DNA from: Leptospira inadai serovar Lyme str. 10
GTDB lineage: Bacteria; Spirochaetota; Leptospiria; Leptospirales; Leptospiraceae
Reading direction: 5' to 3'
Length of the DNA stretch: 64,000 nucleotides
Assembly: GCF_000243675.2 (NCBI RefSeq)
Contig: NZ_AHMM02000024.1
Coordinates: 62,001-126,000 of the forward strand
Shown here: in pieces, positions 25,507-33,912 of the stretch
Position numbering within the stretch: the first letter of the stretch is position 1
Layout: each line of letters opens with the position of its first letter
The notes under the pieces: generated by a model
Database searches by the model: none
The model's input: only the letters and a program-made list of their open reading frames with translations
What the model was told of the DNA's origin: nothing
Program-made: the position numbers and the translations under genes

Positions 25507-27090
25507 ATGGAAATCGAAAATTCGGAAAACCGATACGACGTTATTTTTATAGGCTCCGGAATGGGAAGTCTGACGGCAGCGAGTCTTTTGACCCAGTTCG
25601 CCGGCAAGAAAGTGCTCATTTTGGAAAAGCATTTTCAACCGGGAGGGTTCACCCATGAATTCCAAAGAAAGCAGGGAAAATTCCATTGGGACGTAGGAAT
25701 TCATTATGTGGGGGATATGCACGAAGAGGGCCTGTGCAGAAAGCTTTCGGATAAGATTACCAAAAAAGGGGTTCGCTGGAAGCGGATGCCTGATCCCTTC
25801 GAGAGATTAGTCTTTCCATCTAGAACGTTCGATATTTACGGTGATCCTGCAAGATTTAAAGACGACTTGATTCTACAGTTTCCGGAAGAGCAGGAGGCGA
25901 TCGAGCGTTATCTGAAAGATATCAAGAAAATCACCGCCTTATTCGGTAAATCGATGATGCTACGATTATCTCCCCCGTCACTGGAAGCCTTCTCCGATTT
26001 ACTGGGAGATCCGACGATCACCACATTGAAAGAGTATTTTGACGCGAATTTCAAAAACGAAGAGTTAAAGGGAATTTTGGCCGCTCAGTGGGGAGACCAT
26101 GGGTTGCCTCCTTCGAAGGTCGCGTTTGCCATGCACGCTTCGTTAGTACAACATTATATAAACGGCGGATACTACCCGGTCGGAGGTGCAGGAAAAATTT
26201 TCGATTCGATCGAGCCTATCGTTAAGGCGGGCGGTGGAGACGTTTTGTCCTCCGTGGAAGTTCGGGAAGTTCTGATTCGGGACGGTAAGGCGATCGGGGT
26301 CAAGACCAAGGCTCTGAGGGGGGAAGGACTTGAGAGGGATTTTTTTGCGCCGGTGGTGATTTCCTGCGCCGGAGCGTACCCGACTTATACGAAATTGATT
26401 CCCGAATCGGTTCCGATTTCGTTTCGGGAAAAACTGAAAGATTTTTACGATCGGGAAAAGATGACGACGAGTCTTTGTTTGTATTTAGGACTTTCCGATA
26501 GTCCTGCCAAGTTGGGGTTTAAAGGGGAGAACTACTGGATTTTTTCATCCCATGATCACGATAAGAATTTCTCCGAAAGGAACGACTGGATCAATAGGTC
26601 GGGAGAAATTCCGAATTTGTATGTTTCCTTTCCGAGTTTGAAAAACCCGGAAGCGAAAAGCCATACCGCCGACGTGATTACATTCACCGATTACGAAAAT
26701 TTCGTGGAATGGAAATCGCTTCCTTGGAAGAAGAGAGGAGAGGATTATAAGGTTCTAAAGGAAAAAATTACGAGTCGGATCTTATCCACGATAGAGTCCA
26801 GATTTCCGGGTTTCTCAAAGCTAGTGGAATTTTCAGAGTTATCCACTCCTATCACGAACGAGCATTTCACGTCTCATCCTGACGGCGCGATCTACGGACT
26901 CGCCTGCGTCGCGGAAAGATATGATAAGGAAAAATGTCCTTGGTTCGACGTTCGAACTCCCATCTCAGGCCTTTTTCTCACGGGAGCGGACGCGGGATCT
27001 CCGGGCATTGCAGGCGCGATGATGGCCGGGCTCGCAGCGGCGACTGCAGTCGTAGGGAGCAGCGCTCTATTAAAAGAACTTCGTAACTAA
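25507..27090 (+). CDS. CrtI/RetSat-like FAD-dependent oxidoreductase (paralogue 1)
   Basis: 527 residues. The FAD-binding motif IFIGSGMGSLTAASLL is near the N-terminus, and the C-terminal GLFLTGADAGSPGIAGAMMAG is typical of phytoene desaturase/carotenoid isomerase/retinol saturase relatives. ATG 25507 is preferred; TTG 25501 is two codons earlier. A GGAGAGGG site precedes both. A paralogue (36571-38175) shares block after block, e.g. WDVGIHYVGDM. It likely acts on polyenes or lipid double bonds. Substrate unknown. Divergent TetR suggests inducible control. Confidence 0.88.
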   Translation: MEIENSENRYDVIFIGSGMGSLTAASLLTQFAGKKVLILEKHFQPGGFTHEFQRKQGKFHWDVGIHYVGDMHEEGLCRKLSDKITKKGVRWKRMPDPFERLVFPSRTFDIYGDPARFKDDLILQFPEEQEAIERYLKDIKKITALFGKSMMLRLSPPSLEAFSDLLGDPTITTLKEYFDANFKNEELKGILAAQWGDHGLPPSKVAFAMHASLVQHYINGGYYPVGGAGKIFDSIEPIVKAGGGDVLSSVEVREVLIRDGKAIGVKTKALRGEGLERDFFAPVVISCAGAYPTYTKLIPESVPISFREKLKDFYDREKMTTSLCLYLGLSDSPAKLGFKGENYWIFSSHDHDKNFSERNDWINRSGEIPNLYVSFPSLKNPEAKSHTADVITFTDYENFVEWKSLPWKKRGEDYKVLKEKITSRILSTIESRFPGFSKLVEFSELSTPITNEHFTSHPDGAIYGLACVAERYDKEKCPWFDVRTPISGLFLTGADAGSPGIAGAMMAGLAAATAVVGSSALLKELRN

Positions 27091-27095
27091 GGAAA

Positions 27096-27127
27096 GAATG
27101 TCCGACGCGATTTCGAGTCGGGCATTC
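27096..27127. terminator. Hairpin between convergent genes
   Basis: 11-bp stem with one G-T pair, GAATGTCCGAC at 27096 and GTCGGGCATTC ending at 27127, 10-nt loop. Between the CrtI-like gene (+) and the nucleotidyltransferase-like gene (-). No strong T-run, so termination efficiency is uncertain. Confidence 0.5.
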
Positions 27128-27882
27128 TAATAGTTCAATTTTAGGATGCGAATTTCTTTCTCTTCGAATCGAAGAGTTTCCTTGATTTGTTGGAATCGTT
27201 CGGCCGAGAAAGGGGAGTCCGGGTTTTTAAGCTCGGCCTTCAATTTTACGATTTCATCATATAGATCGGTGAGTTCGATGACGTTTCCTTTCGCTTCCTT
27301 TGAATACAGACCTCGAAACATTTGTCCGATGCGGGAAGGAATATCCGAATTGACGATCTCGGCAACACTCACATCGTCGATATGGCGAAACATCCAAGTT
27401 TGTAAATAGATCGCCAAGAGTCGCTCCATGCGAAGAACATCTTCTTTGGTGTTTCTCGGGACAATGCCTTTAAAGAATCGATATCGTTTGCGTAAATATT
27501 TTCCTGCATTTAAAACATCGACGGATTCGACTTTGATCTTGTCCCATTCTTCCTTGATGATAGGAAAATATTCGGAACCGAAATACGGCTCACCGATTTC
27601 GCATATATGAACGGCTCCGGGATCGAAGCATTTCATCCTTAATCGAAAACTGTCCCAGTCTCCCGAAACCAAATTTACGGGGCCTTGAGATTGTAAGGGT
27701 TCTAACGCTTGATTAATTTCACGAATGAAATTGCTTTTCAGTTGGTCCGACGGATCGGCTAATAGAAAAAAATTAAAATCGGATATGAGGGTTCCGTCGC
27801 CTCTTTGTCTCGATCCGTAGAAGATCAGTTCAAACGGCTTAAGCGAAGATACGCTTGAGAGATTTTCCTTAATTCTTTCCAT
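27127..27882 (-). CDS. Nucleotidyltransferase-like protein with altered DxD motif
   Basis: 251 residues. The N-terminus carries a minimal nucleotidyltransferase (MNT/pol beta) motif, FYGSRQRGDGTLISDFNFFLL. The second Asp of the usual SDxD is Asn (DFN), so catalysis may be impaired. A helical HEPN-like C-terminal part follows (LLAIYLQTWMFRHID). It precedes, on the same strand, nothing obviously related; the 68-residue gene is 9 nt upstream and likely in the same operon. A toxin-antitoxin-type role is possible but unsupported. Confidence 0.7.
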   Translation of the reverse strand: MERIKENLSSVSSLKPFELIFYGSRQRGDGTLISDFNFFLLADPSDQLKSNFIREINQALEPLQSQGPVNLVSGDWDSFRLRMKCFDPGAVHICEIGEPYFGSEYFPIIKEEWDKIKVESVDVLNAGKYLRKRYRFFKGIVPRNTKEDVLRMERLLAIYLQTWMFRHIDDVSVAEIVNSDIPSRIGQMFRGLYSKEAKGNVIELTDLYDEIVKLKAELKNPDSPFSAERFQQIKETLRFEEKEIRILKLNY

Positions 27883-27891
27883 GTCCTTTTC

Positions 27892-28098
27892 TCATTCGAA
27901 AAACAACCGCATTCTAGAAAGATTCTCTAAAATCGCTTTGTAAGCCTTGTCCCTCGCTTCCGCATCTCCGAAGGGTAGGGACTTAATATGGTTAAAGTCG
28001 TGATAGGTAATCTCTATCGAGTTACCGGCCACGTTTTTTTTAATGGAGGAAATAAAGTCCAAATTGATGACTTCGGTATCCCCTAATTTTAACCACAT
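27892..28098 (-). CDS. Small conserved hypothetical protein
   Basis: 68 residues, ATG start, 9 nt upstream of the nucleotidyltransferase-like gene. A beta-rich pattern (WLKLGDTEVINLDFISSI, SIEITYHDFN) is followed by an amphipathic helix. No signal peptide or known motif. Its coding-like composition and tight spacing make it likely real. Confidence 0.65.
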   Translation of the reverse strand: MWLKLGDTEVINLDFISSIKKNVAGNSIEITYHDFNHIKSLPFGDAEARDKAYKAILENLSRMRLFFE

Positions 28099-28426
28099 TT
28101 TCCTTCGAATCCCGGGGCAAAACCCCTTGCACGGATAGGGTAGTTGCCGGAACGGATTCGGTCAAGAAAATACGAATTAGCGACCGTGTAGAAGCTGTAT
28201 CGTAAGCCCTCCTACGGTCCGCAGGTCTGTGCCGTAACGGGATGGCAACGGATCGGATTCAAGGCGGGAAAAGCCTCATTTCAGAATAGTAAGAGTCGGA
28301 AAATCGTTTTTAGCATAGGAAATTTGTAGGAACTTCGACGGATTTCCGTGTCGAAGTTCCTACAAACTAGACCAAACCTTTGAGTAACGGTATCTTGGTC
28401 CAAATTATGACAAAAACAAACCTAGA
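28099..28426. other. Intergenic stretch with one hairpin
   Basis: 328 bp between the small hypothetical gene and the 3' end of the lipoprotein gene. The only marked element is the 17-bp inverted repeat at 28323-28366. No gene seen. Confidence 0.6.
28323..28366. repeat. Long hairpin, 17-bp perfect arms containing GTAGGAAC / GTTCCTAC
   Basis: TTTGTAGGAACTTCGAC at 28323-28339 and its exact complement at 28350-28366, 10-nt loop. It lies 60 bp downstream (on the minus strand) of the lipoprotein gene, so it may end that transcript. It has no T-run. A related word TGTAGGAGTTCC occurs at 3065, so the arms may belong to a dispersed repeat. Confidence 0.6.
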
Positions 28427-28966
28427 TTAAAAGGCTCGAATTCCCCGACTTACAAAACCATGGAATTCCTTGCCTAGCTCCAGGGTGCTCAGGCCCTTTT
28501 TATTTTCGACCTCGGTTTCAAAGACGATGATGAAATTCCCTCTTTGCCATTCCCAGCGTACATAACAGAGTTCCGGAGAGGATTTATGAAAACAACCCGA
28601 GAAAACGGTGGACCGAGTGTCTTCCTTCATGGGGAAATACTGGAACTGGCGCCCGTTCATTTTTGCCTGCTCCGATTCGGGAACCAGCTGACGAAAATCA
28701 TTCGCATTATCTTCCGTGTACGAGGATGCGCGGAATCGATCAAAGCTGGAATTTACGTCGGCTACCTTGCAGTCGTAATAAAGTCCTCGAGCAAACAAAC
28801 GTCCCGAGTCCAACAAAACGGCATTCCCCTGGGTGGCATAAACGATATCGTAGTTCAAGCGAAGCATCGAGGGATTTTCGACGACGGAAGCTTTCCCCTC
28901 GGTCATAGCGGTTTTACAATCGGAGCAGAATAAGAGAAGCGCGACAAAACTAATAACCGATCTCAT
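28427..28966 (-). CDS. Putative lipoprotein or exported protein
   Basis: 179 residues. N-terminal signal-like segment MRSVISFVALLLFCSDC with cysteines at positions 14 and 17 that could serve as relaxed spirochetal lipobox sites. The mature part holds three further cysteines and a beta-rich pattern, no family recognised. Its start overlaps the 3' end of the aminomutase gene by 17 nt, so the two may be co-transcribed. Confidence 0.7.
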   Translation of the reverse strand: MRSVISFVALLLFCSDCKTAMTEGKASVVENPSMLRLNYDIVYATQGNAVLLDSGRLFARGLYYDCKVADVNSSFDRFRASSYTEDNANDFRQLVPESEQAKMNGRQFQYFPMKEDTRSTVFSGCFHKSSPELCYVRWEWQRGNFIIVFETEVENKKGLSTLELGKEFHGFVSRGIRAF

Positions 28967-30119
28967 ACAGGTCTCCTCGGTAATTTCTAAACACGTACGA
29001 GGAAGATTTTGTTTCTTCCAGATAGTCCGTAGGCAGCGGAACTTTTCCGCCGCCGCCCGTAAGGTCGACTACATATAAAGGGATGCAGAGGCCGCTGATT
29101 CTTCCTCGGATAGACTTCATCAGTTCTACTCCTCGAGAGATAGGTACTCGAAAATGAGAGGAACCGTACACCTCGTCGCAATGATGCAGATAATAAGGTT
29201 TGATTCCGGCGGCCGTCAGTCCATAAAATAAATCGGTAAGCGTTTCGACCGAATCGTTAATTCCTTTCAGGAGAACCGCTTGGTTTAGAACTAGGACCGC
29301 ACCCTCCTTAATCAAACGTCCGACTCTTTCTATCGCAGTCGGAGTAAGTTCCTTAGGATGATTAAAATGAGTGACTAGGAAAACCGGAAAATGTTTGCGT
29401 AGGACCGAACAAAGTTCTTCCGTGATTCGCATAGGTAAGGTCACCGGATAGCGGGTGTGAATTCTAATTTGGTTGATATGCGAAATCGATTTTAATTCAC
29501 CCAGTAGATAATCGAGTTTAGCGTCGGAGAGATTTAGCGGATCTCCGCCGGAAAGAATGACTTCTCTAATTTCGGTATGCGCTCGGAAGTAATTCAGAGC
29601 TTCCTTCCAGTCCTCTAAGCTCGGAGTTTCTGTTGAACGAGATACTTTTCTTTTTCGAGTACAAAAACGACAATAAACGGCGCATACATGGGAAAGATAC
29701 CAGAGTGCCCGATCCGGATACCGATGCGTGACTCCTCGCACCGGCATATGTGATTCTTCCGCGAGAGGATCGATTCGATCCCAAATTCGCGGAGTTAGTT
29801 CTTCTTTTCGAGGAAGGATTTGTAGACGGATCGGGCAGAGCGGATCGGATGGATCCGCAAGCTTCAAGTAATACGGAGTTGCGGAAAAGGAAAAAAGTTC
29901 GCTGCAATCCCGCAGCGATTCTTTTTCCGGGTCGGTAAGCTCTAAATATTCGCTTAACCCGTCCTCATCCTTGATCCGATGTTGGATTTGCCATTTCCAG
30001 TCCCACCAATTCGTTTTGTCGGTGAGAGAAGGCTGATTGCTTACGGAGTAAGATCCCAGATTTTTGCTCCTCCGTTCTTGTATTGGCGAGGAGCCGAGGG
30101 CGTCAACTGAAGTATCCAA
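28950..30119 (-). CDS. epmB: Lysine 2,3-aminomutase family radical SAM protein (EpmB/KamA)
   Basis: 389 residues. The radical SAM cluster is HVCAVYCRFC (CxxxCxxC). PLP is held by the Lys in GGGGKVPLP near the C-terminus. Family roles are conversion of L-lysine to beta-lysine in catabolism (KamA) or for EF-P modification (EpmB). The efp gene lies 1.2 kb away on the other strand, which supports the EpmB role. No epmA is in the window. The TTG start at 30119 is uncertain, since a terminator-like hairpin with a T-run ends 2 nt before it. No ATG follows before the conserved domain. Confidence 0.85.
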   Translation of the reverse strand: MDTSVDALGSSPIQERRSKNLGSYSVSNQPSLTDKTNWWDWKWQIQHRIKDEDGLSEYLELTDPEKESLRDCSELFSFSATPYYLKLADPSDPLCPIRLQILPRKEELTPRIWDRIDPLAEESHMPVRGVTHRYPDRALWYLSHVCAVYCRFCTRKRKVSRSTETPSLEDWKEALNYFRAHTEIREVILSGGDPLNLSDAKLDYLLGELKSISHINQIRIHTRYPVTLPMRITEELCSVLRKHFPVFLVTHFNHPKELTPTAIERVGRLIKEGAVLVLNQAVLLKGINDSVETLTDLFYGLTAAGIKPYYLHHCDEVYGSSHFRVPISRGVELMKSIRGRISGLCIPLYVVDLTGGGGKVPLPTDYLEETKSSSYVFRNYRGDLYEIGY

Positions 30120-30120
30120 A

Positions 30121-30151
30121 CAAAAAAATCGGAAACCAAGAGGTTTCCGAT
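30121..30151 (-). terminator. Intrinsic terminator on the minus strand, directly before the epmB start
   Basis: 10-bp perfect stem ATCGGAAACC (30128-30137) and GGTTTCCGAT (30142-30151) with a 4-nt loop, followed on the minus strand by seven Ts. It ends the transcript of the small exported-protein gene at 30332-30652. Transcription of epmB would need to start inside or downstream of it. It could instead act as an attenuator. Confidence 0.7.
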
Positions 30152-30331
30152 AGAGGTTTTTTATTTATAGAAACCTCAGGGAGATGTACTCATCAATTTA
30201 GGTTGGAGACTTAGGAGAAGGATGAGCGGGTTCCCGCTTTCTATGTATAACAACGGAGTTTTTGCCCGAAACCGTTGAGAATTTCTCCCGGGAACAACCT
30301 CCCAGAGGACTTACAGAACTGACTGTTCGAT

Positions 30332-30652
30332 TCAGGCCGGGGGAGGAAGAAAAAGATAATGATAGGATAGAGTATGGCGAATGAGAATCGGCTCATGGAT
30401 ACGAGAACCGTAATCCGAATGATGGTCGGCTCCGTATAGAAATTGGGAACGTGTTCCGAAAATCAGCCCCTTATCATCTTCTCCGGAAGAAAGATAGGTA
30501 TGACGCTGAGAAACTATTTCCGTATATTCCCGGACTTTGATTTTTTTCTGTAATACACGAACCTTTCCCCCTGTAGAATCCTGTCCCAAAATATCGGAGA
30601 CAAAGATCACGGAGAGAAACGTAGCCAGAAATAAAATGCCGAATCGTTTCAT
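30332..30652 (-). CDS. Small exported hypothetical protein
   Basis: 106 residues with a good signal peptide (MKRFGILFLATFLSVIFV, then DILGQD as likely cleavage area). The mature part is short and Tyr/His-rich with no known motif. AAAGG lies 3 nt before the ATG. Terminator follows at 30121-30151. Confidence 0.55.
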   Translation of the reverse strand: MKRFGILFLATFLSVIFVSDILGQDSTGGKVRVLQKKIKVREYTEIVSQRHTYLSSGEDDKGLIFGTRSQFLYGADHHSDYGSRIHEPILIRHTLSYHYLFLPPPA

Positions 30653-31314
30653 ACGCCTTTAGCAAGTATAGACGGTGAAAAAAAGCTTAGGCAACCTTTT
30701 TCCGGCAAAAAAAAATTGAAAAATGAAAGTTAGGGCAAAAAAGAGAAAATTCATTCTTCTTTCTATCGACTTTCTACTATGTTCGGGTTAGTGCAGTCGC
30801 CGATTTTCATACTCGGAATTTTTTCAATGCCACAGACTATGAAAACGAAGTCGTTTTTATGTTTCCTTTTTCGTTATTTGTGCGCTGCCAATTGTCAGGA
30901 ATCCCGATCGCGTTTTTTATCCGTCCTGTCGAATCGTTTAGGATCGCATTTCGTCATTCAATTTTAACGACGGAGACAAGCATTCGAAAATAATCGACGG
31001 CTTCCTACTATCGTTTCCGAATAGATCCGAGATCGATCAAACTCTCTCGACGTATATCAACTAGAGAGGACCCGAGTGCGTGCGATGAAGACGAACTAGG
31101 AAAATTTTTCGGATTTTGCGATCGGTCAATATTTTTCAACGCTGGAGCTTTTTAGCCTGCAGCCGAAACATCGTTCGATTTTACCCCGGCAAGTATTAGA
31201 TGTACAGGAATGAATTTCGGCCTGGTTCGTCGCGATCGGAGGTGTTCTTTTTCCTTGACACCCCGCCTTCCGGCTCCGATATAGAAGGAGCGCAATCCTT
31301 TTTTTAGGTCGTTT
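30653..31314. other. 662-bp gap upstream of efp; only the efp promoter is recognised
   Basis: Between the small exported-protein gene (-) and efp (+). A promoter-like element lies at 31255-31285. A 62-codon frame at 30779-30967 has no ribosome site or family and is not called. Nothing else was seen. Confidence 0.5.
31255..31285 (+). promoter_or_regulatory. Probable sigma70 promoter of efp
   Basis: Perfect -35 TTGACA at 31255-31260, then GATATAGA at the -10 position with 17-19 bp spacing (best TATAGA at 31280-31285). The start site would give a leader of about 25 nt before ATG 31315. An AGG sequence lies 6 nt before the ATG. Confidence 0.5.
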
Positions 31315-31881
31315 ATGAACTTAGGCATTACCGAAGTTAAGAAGGGCATGGTCCTTAAAGTAGAGGGCGAACTCTACACAGTTATCAAGAGCGAATTCGT
31401 CAATCCCGGCAAGGGATCCGCTTTTATCCGTACAAAGTTGAAAAATTTGGTCCGCAATAGTTCCATCGAGAGGACGTTCAAGGCTGCGGAGAAATTGGAA
31501 TCCGTAGAACTCGAAAAACGGCAGATGACTATCTGCTATTCCGAGGGAGATGATATAATCTTTATGGATACGAACGATTTCGAGCAAATCCCGGTCTCAA
31601 AAGAGTATCTAGAAGACATTCTTCCGTACTTAAAGGAAGAAACTCCGATGGAAGTTTCCTTTTACGAAGGGAAACCGATAGGTGTAATTCCTCCGAACTT
31701 CGCTATTTTACAGGTCACCTATGCGGAAGAAGGTCTCAAAGGGGACACCTCCGGCACGGCGTTAAAGCGAGTTACCGTGGAAACCGGCGGTGAAATTAAT
31801 GTTCCGATTTTTGTAAAGCAAGGCGACGTTGTTAAGATAGATCTTCGCGACTTATCTTACGTGGAAAGAGTCAATAAATAA
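31315..31881 (+). CDS. efp: Translation elongation factor P
   Basis: Relieves ribosome stalling at polyproline. 188 residues, full family length. The modification loop reads NPGKGSAF with Lys33 at the position that is beta-lysylated in the EpmAB pathway. The KOW-like and OB domains are intact (ETPMEVSFYEGKPIGV, GDTSGTALKRVTVETGGEI). A promoter with TTGACA lies upstream. The aminomutase gene at 28950 is a plausible modification partner. Confidence 0.96.
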   Translation: MNLGITEVKKGMVLKVEGELYTVIKSEFVNPGKGSAFIRTKLKNLVRNSSIERTFKAAEKLESVELEKRQMTICYSEGDDIIFMDTNDFEQIPVSKEYLEDILPYLKEETPMEVSFYEGKPIGVIPPNFAILQVTYAEEGLKGDTSGTALKRVTVETGGEINVPIFVKQGDVVKIDLRDLSYVERVNK

Positions 31882-31956
31882 GTAGAAGATTCTTCTTTTA
31901 TACGGCATACTTGGATTCCGATATCGGTAAAAATAAAAAACCGGATTCGGATCTTC

Positions 31957-31978
31957 CCCGACGGTCGGGTTCGTTTTT
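31957..31978 (+). terminator. Possible efp terminator
   Basis: Short GC stem CCCGA-CGG-TCGGG followed by TTCGTTTTT. It lies 76 bp after the efp stop and 50 bp before mtnD. The stem is only 5 bp, so confidence is limited. Confidence 0.4.
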
Positions 31979-32027
31979 GGTCGGGAGCTTTTTTAGGGAA
32001 AAGTACGACACCCAAGGAGAATGAGTT

Positions 32028-32561
32028 ATGGCGACTATCGTTCAGAAGCCCGGGTTACCGGAAATCAAAGACAATTCGGAAGTAAAATCCTTCCTGAAAA
32101 AACGAGGAATCGAATACGATCATTGGCATGTGCCCGCGTCTTCCGACAACTTAACCGATAAGGAAGTTCTTTCCGACGATGAAAAGGAAACTCTTCTTAA
32201 AAACCTAGATAATCGCTTTGAAACGTTAAAGGAAGAAGAAGGATATCAATCCAGAGATTTAATCGTGCTTCATCCGCAGGTGCCCGGCTTATCCGAGATG
32301 CTTGCTAAGTTCGATAAGGTTCATTATCATACTGATGCCGAAGTCCGTTACATCGTGGACGGTTCCGGGATATTCGGATTTTCCCTGAACGGGGAAAAGT
32401 TTCTCGTAAAGGTTGAAAAGAACGATTTCATTTCCGTACCGAAAAATACGAACCATTGGTTTACTCTCGACGAAAAGAAAAGAATCAAAGCGGTTCGCTA
32501 TTTCCAGGATATGAGCGGTTGGGTTCCTAATTATGTGGAAGAAACCACGGTTCTTGTCTGA
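32028..32561 (+). CDS. mtnD: Acireductone dioxygenase
   Basis: Methionine salvage enzyme that opens acireductone using Ni or Fe. 177 residues. Cupin motifs: [14 protein letters not shown] (metal His and Glu) and [14 protein letters not shown] (last metal His). C-terminal [10 protein letters not shown] is typical. ATG start, next gene 5 nt after the stop. It serves recycling of methylthioadenosine, a by-product of the SpeD/SpeE pathway encoded at 15.2-17.4 kb. Confidence 0.95.
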   Translation: MATIVQKPGLPEIKDNSEVKSFLKKRGIEYDHWHVPASSDNLTDKEVLSDDEKETLLKNLDNRFETLKEEEGYQSRDLIVLHPQVPGLSEMLAKFDKVHYHTDAEVRYIVDGSGIFGFSLNGEKFLVKVEKNDFISVPKNTNHWFTLDEKKRIKAVRYFQDMSGWVPNYVEETTVLV

Positions 32562-32566
32562 CAAGA

Positions 32567-33202
32567 ATGTCCGTTAAAAAAGAACTCTCCCGACTCGCCA
32601 AGTCGGGAGTTCTGTACCATTCGAAGGGTTGGATGCCCGGAACAGCCGGGAATCTTTCCCTTCGCGATTTGAAGAAGCCCGATGTTTTTTGGGTGAGCGG
32701 AAGCGGGTTGGATAAAAACCTTCTGAGCAAAAAGGATTTCTTACCCGTCGATATCGAAACGGGAAAAGTGATCGAAGGATGGAAAGGGCGGGAAGGATTG
32801 AAGCCTTCGGCGGAAACTTCCATCCACCGGGCCGTTTATAAGGCTTTTCCGGAAATCGGATGTTCCTTGCATGTGCATACTCCCGAGTCCAATCTAATTC
32901 GATCGGGAGTCACCGAAGAATCTCCTGTGCGGGAATGGAATTTACCTTCTTTAGAAATTATTAAAGCGTTCGGAATTTGGGATGAAAGCCCTCAGGTCTT
33001 TGCTCCCGTCATTTATAATTTTCCTGTGGTACAGGAAATATCGGACGCTCTTCAAACCTACCTGGAAGAAAAGAAGCCTAGGGTTCCGTTCTGTATCATT
33101 GAAAATCACGGCATCACGGTTTGGGGAAAGGATCTTACCCGAGCGAATCGACATTTGGAAGCCGTCGATTTTATACTGAAAGTCCAAGCACTTTCTAGAT
33201 GA
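32567..33202 (+). CDS. mtnB: Methylthioribulose-1-phosphate dehydratase
   Basis: Class II aldolase/adducin-fold enzyme of methionine salvage. 211 residues. Zn-binding motifs LHVHTPESNLI and IENHGITVWGKDL are present. GTAGNLSLRD near the N-terminus is the conserved substrate loop. It is tightly linked after mtnD. The remaining salvage genes (mtnA, mtnC/W/X) are not in this window. Confidence 0.93.
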   Translation: MSVKKELSRLAKSGVLYHSKGWMPGTAGNLSLRDLKKPDVFWVSGSGLDKNLLSKKDFLPVDIETGKVIEGWKGREGLKPSAETSIHRAVYKAFPEIGCSLHVHTPESNLIRSGVTEESPVREWNLPSLEIIKAFGIWDESPQVFAPVIYNFPVVQEISDALQTYLEEKKPRVPFCIIENHGITVWGKDLTRANRHLEAVDFILKVQALSR

Positions 33203-33208
33203 CCTAAA

Positions 33209-33889
33209 ATGTCCAAGAAGATATTGGTTGCAGGAGCGGGAACGGGAATCGGACGCTCTCTATTAGAAAAACTGCATGCTCTTCCCGATGTGGAAGCGAT
33301 CGGAATTTCCCGTCGAGGGGTTCCCGTCGTCCAATCCTTAAAGGCAGGCGTCAATTATGCCTGCGATCTCGCCGATGTAAAAAGCCTTTCGAATTTTTGT
33401 CATACTTTGAGACTGCATTGGAACCGTTTGGATGCGCTGTACTTCACTTTCGGAGATGGACTATTTCGATCCGTCGAAACCGTATCCTTGGAGGATTGGG
33501 AAAAACATTTGGCTCTCAATTTAACGGCTCCGTACTTGCTGACCAAGGAGTTGTCCTCCCTTTTCGGCAAAGGCTCTCTACTTTGCTATTTGTCTTCCAC
33601 TGCCGGTCGCCAAGGATTTCCTCAATCCTCCGCATACTGCGCATCTAAGCACGGGATTGCGGGTTTTGCCAAGGCAATTCGAGAAGAGTGGAAGACCAGG
33701 GAAATCCGCGTCAGCATAGTCTACGCGGGAGCTATCGATACGCCTGTTTGGGACGGTAGAGACGAATTCGATCGCAGGGACATGATTCCGGTCGAGGACG
33801 CGGCGGATTTTCTGGCGAATCTTTCGTTTCAGCCGATGACATTCAATTTGGATGAGATCGTTTTTTTGCCACCCAAGGGAATATTATGA
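33209..33889 (+). CDS. Short-chain dehydrogenase/reductase linked to mtnDB
   Basis: 226 residues. Rossmann motif VAGAGTGIGRSLLEKL, catalytic SSTAG and YCASK (Tyr and Lys). ATG start 6 nt after mtnB, so very probably co-transcribed with the salvage genes, although no SDR is part of the known pathway. NADP preference and substrate unknown. Confidence 0.85.
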   Translation: MSKKILVAGAGTGIGRSLLEKLHALPDVEAIGISRRGVPVVQSLKAGVNYACDLADVKSLSNFCHTLRLHWNRLDALYFTFGDGLFRSVETVSLEDWEKHLALNLTAPYLLTKELSSLFGKGSLLCYLSSTAGRQGFPQSSAYCASKHGIAGFAKAIREEWKTREIRVSIVYAGAIDTPVWDGRDEFDRRDMIPVEDAADFLANLSFQPMTFNLDEIVFLPPKGIL

Positions 33890-33912
33890 TATTTTAATAC
33901 ATTTCCCGGATT

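Noticed and set aside
30779..30967. 62-codon frame upstream of efp
   Set aside because: No ribosome site and no family; it begins in A-rich DNA and has irregular composition.
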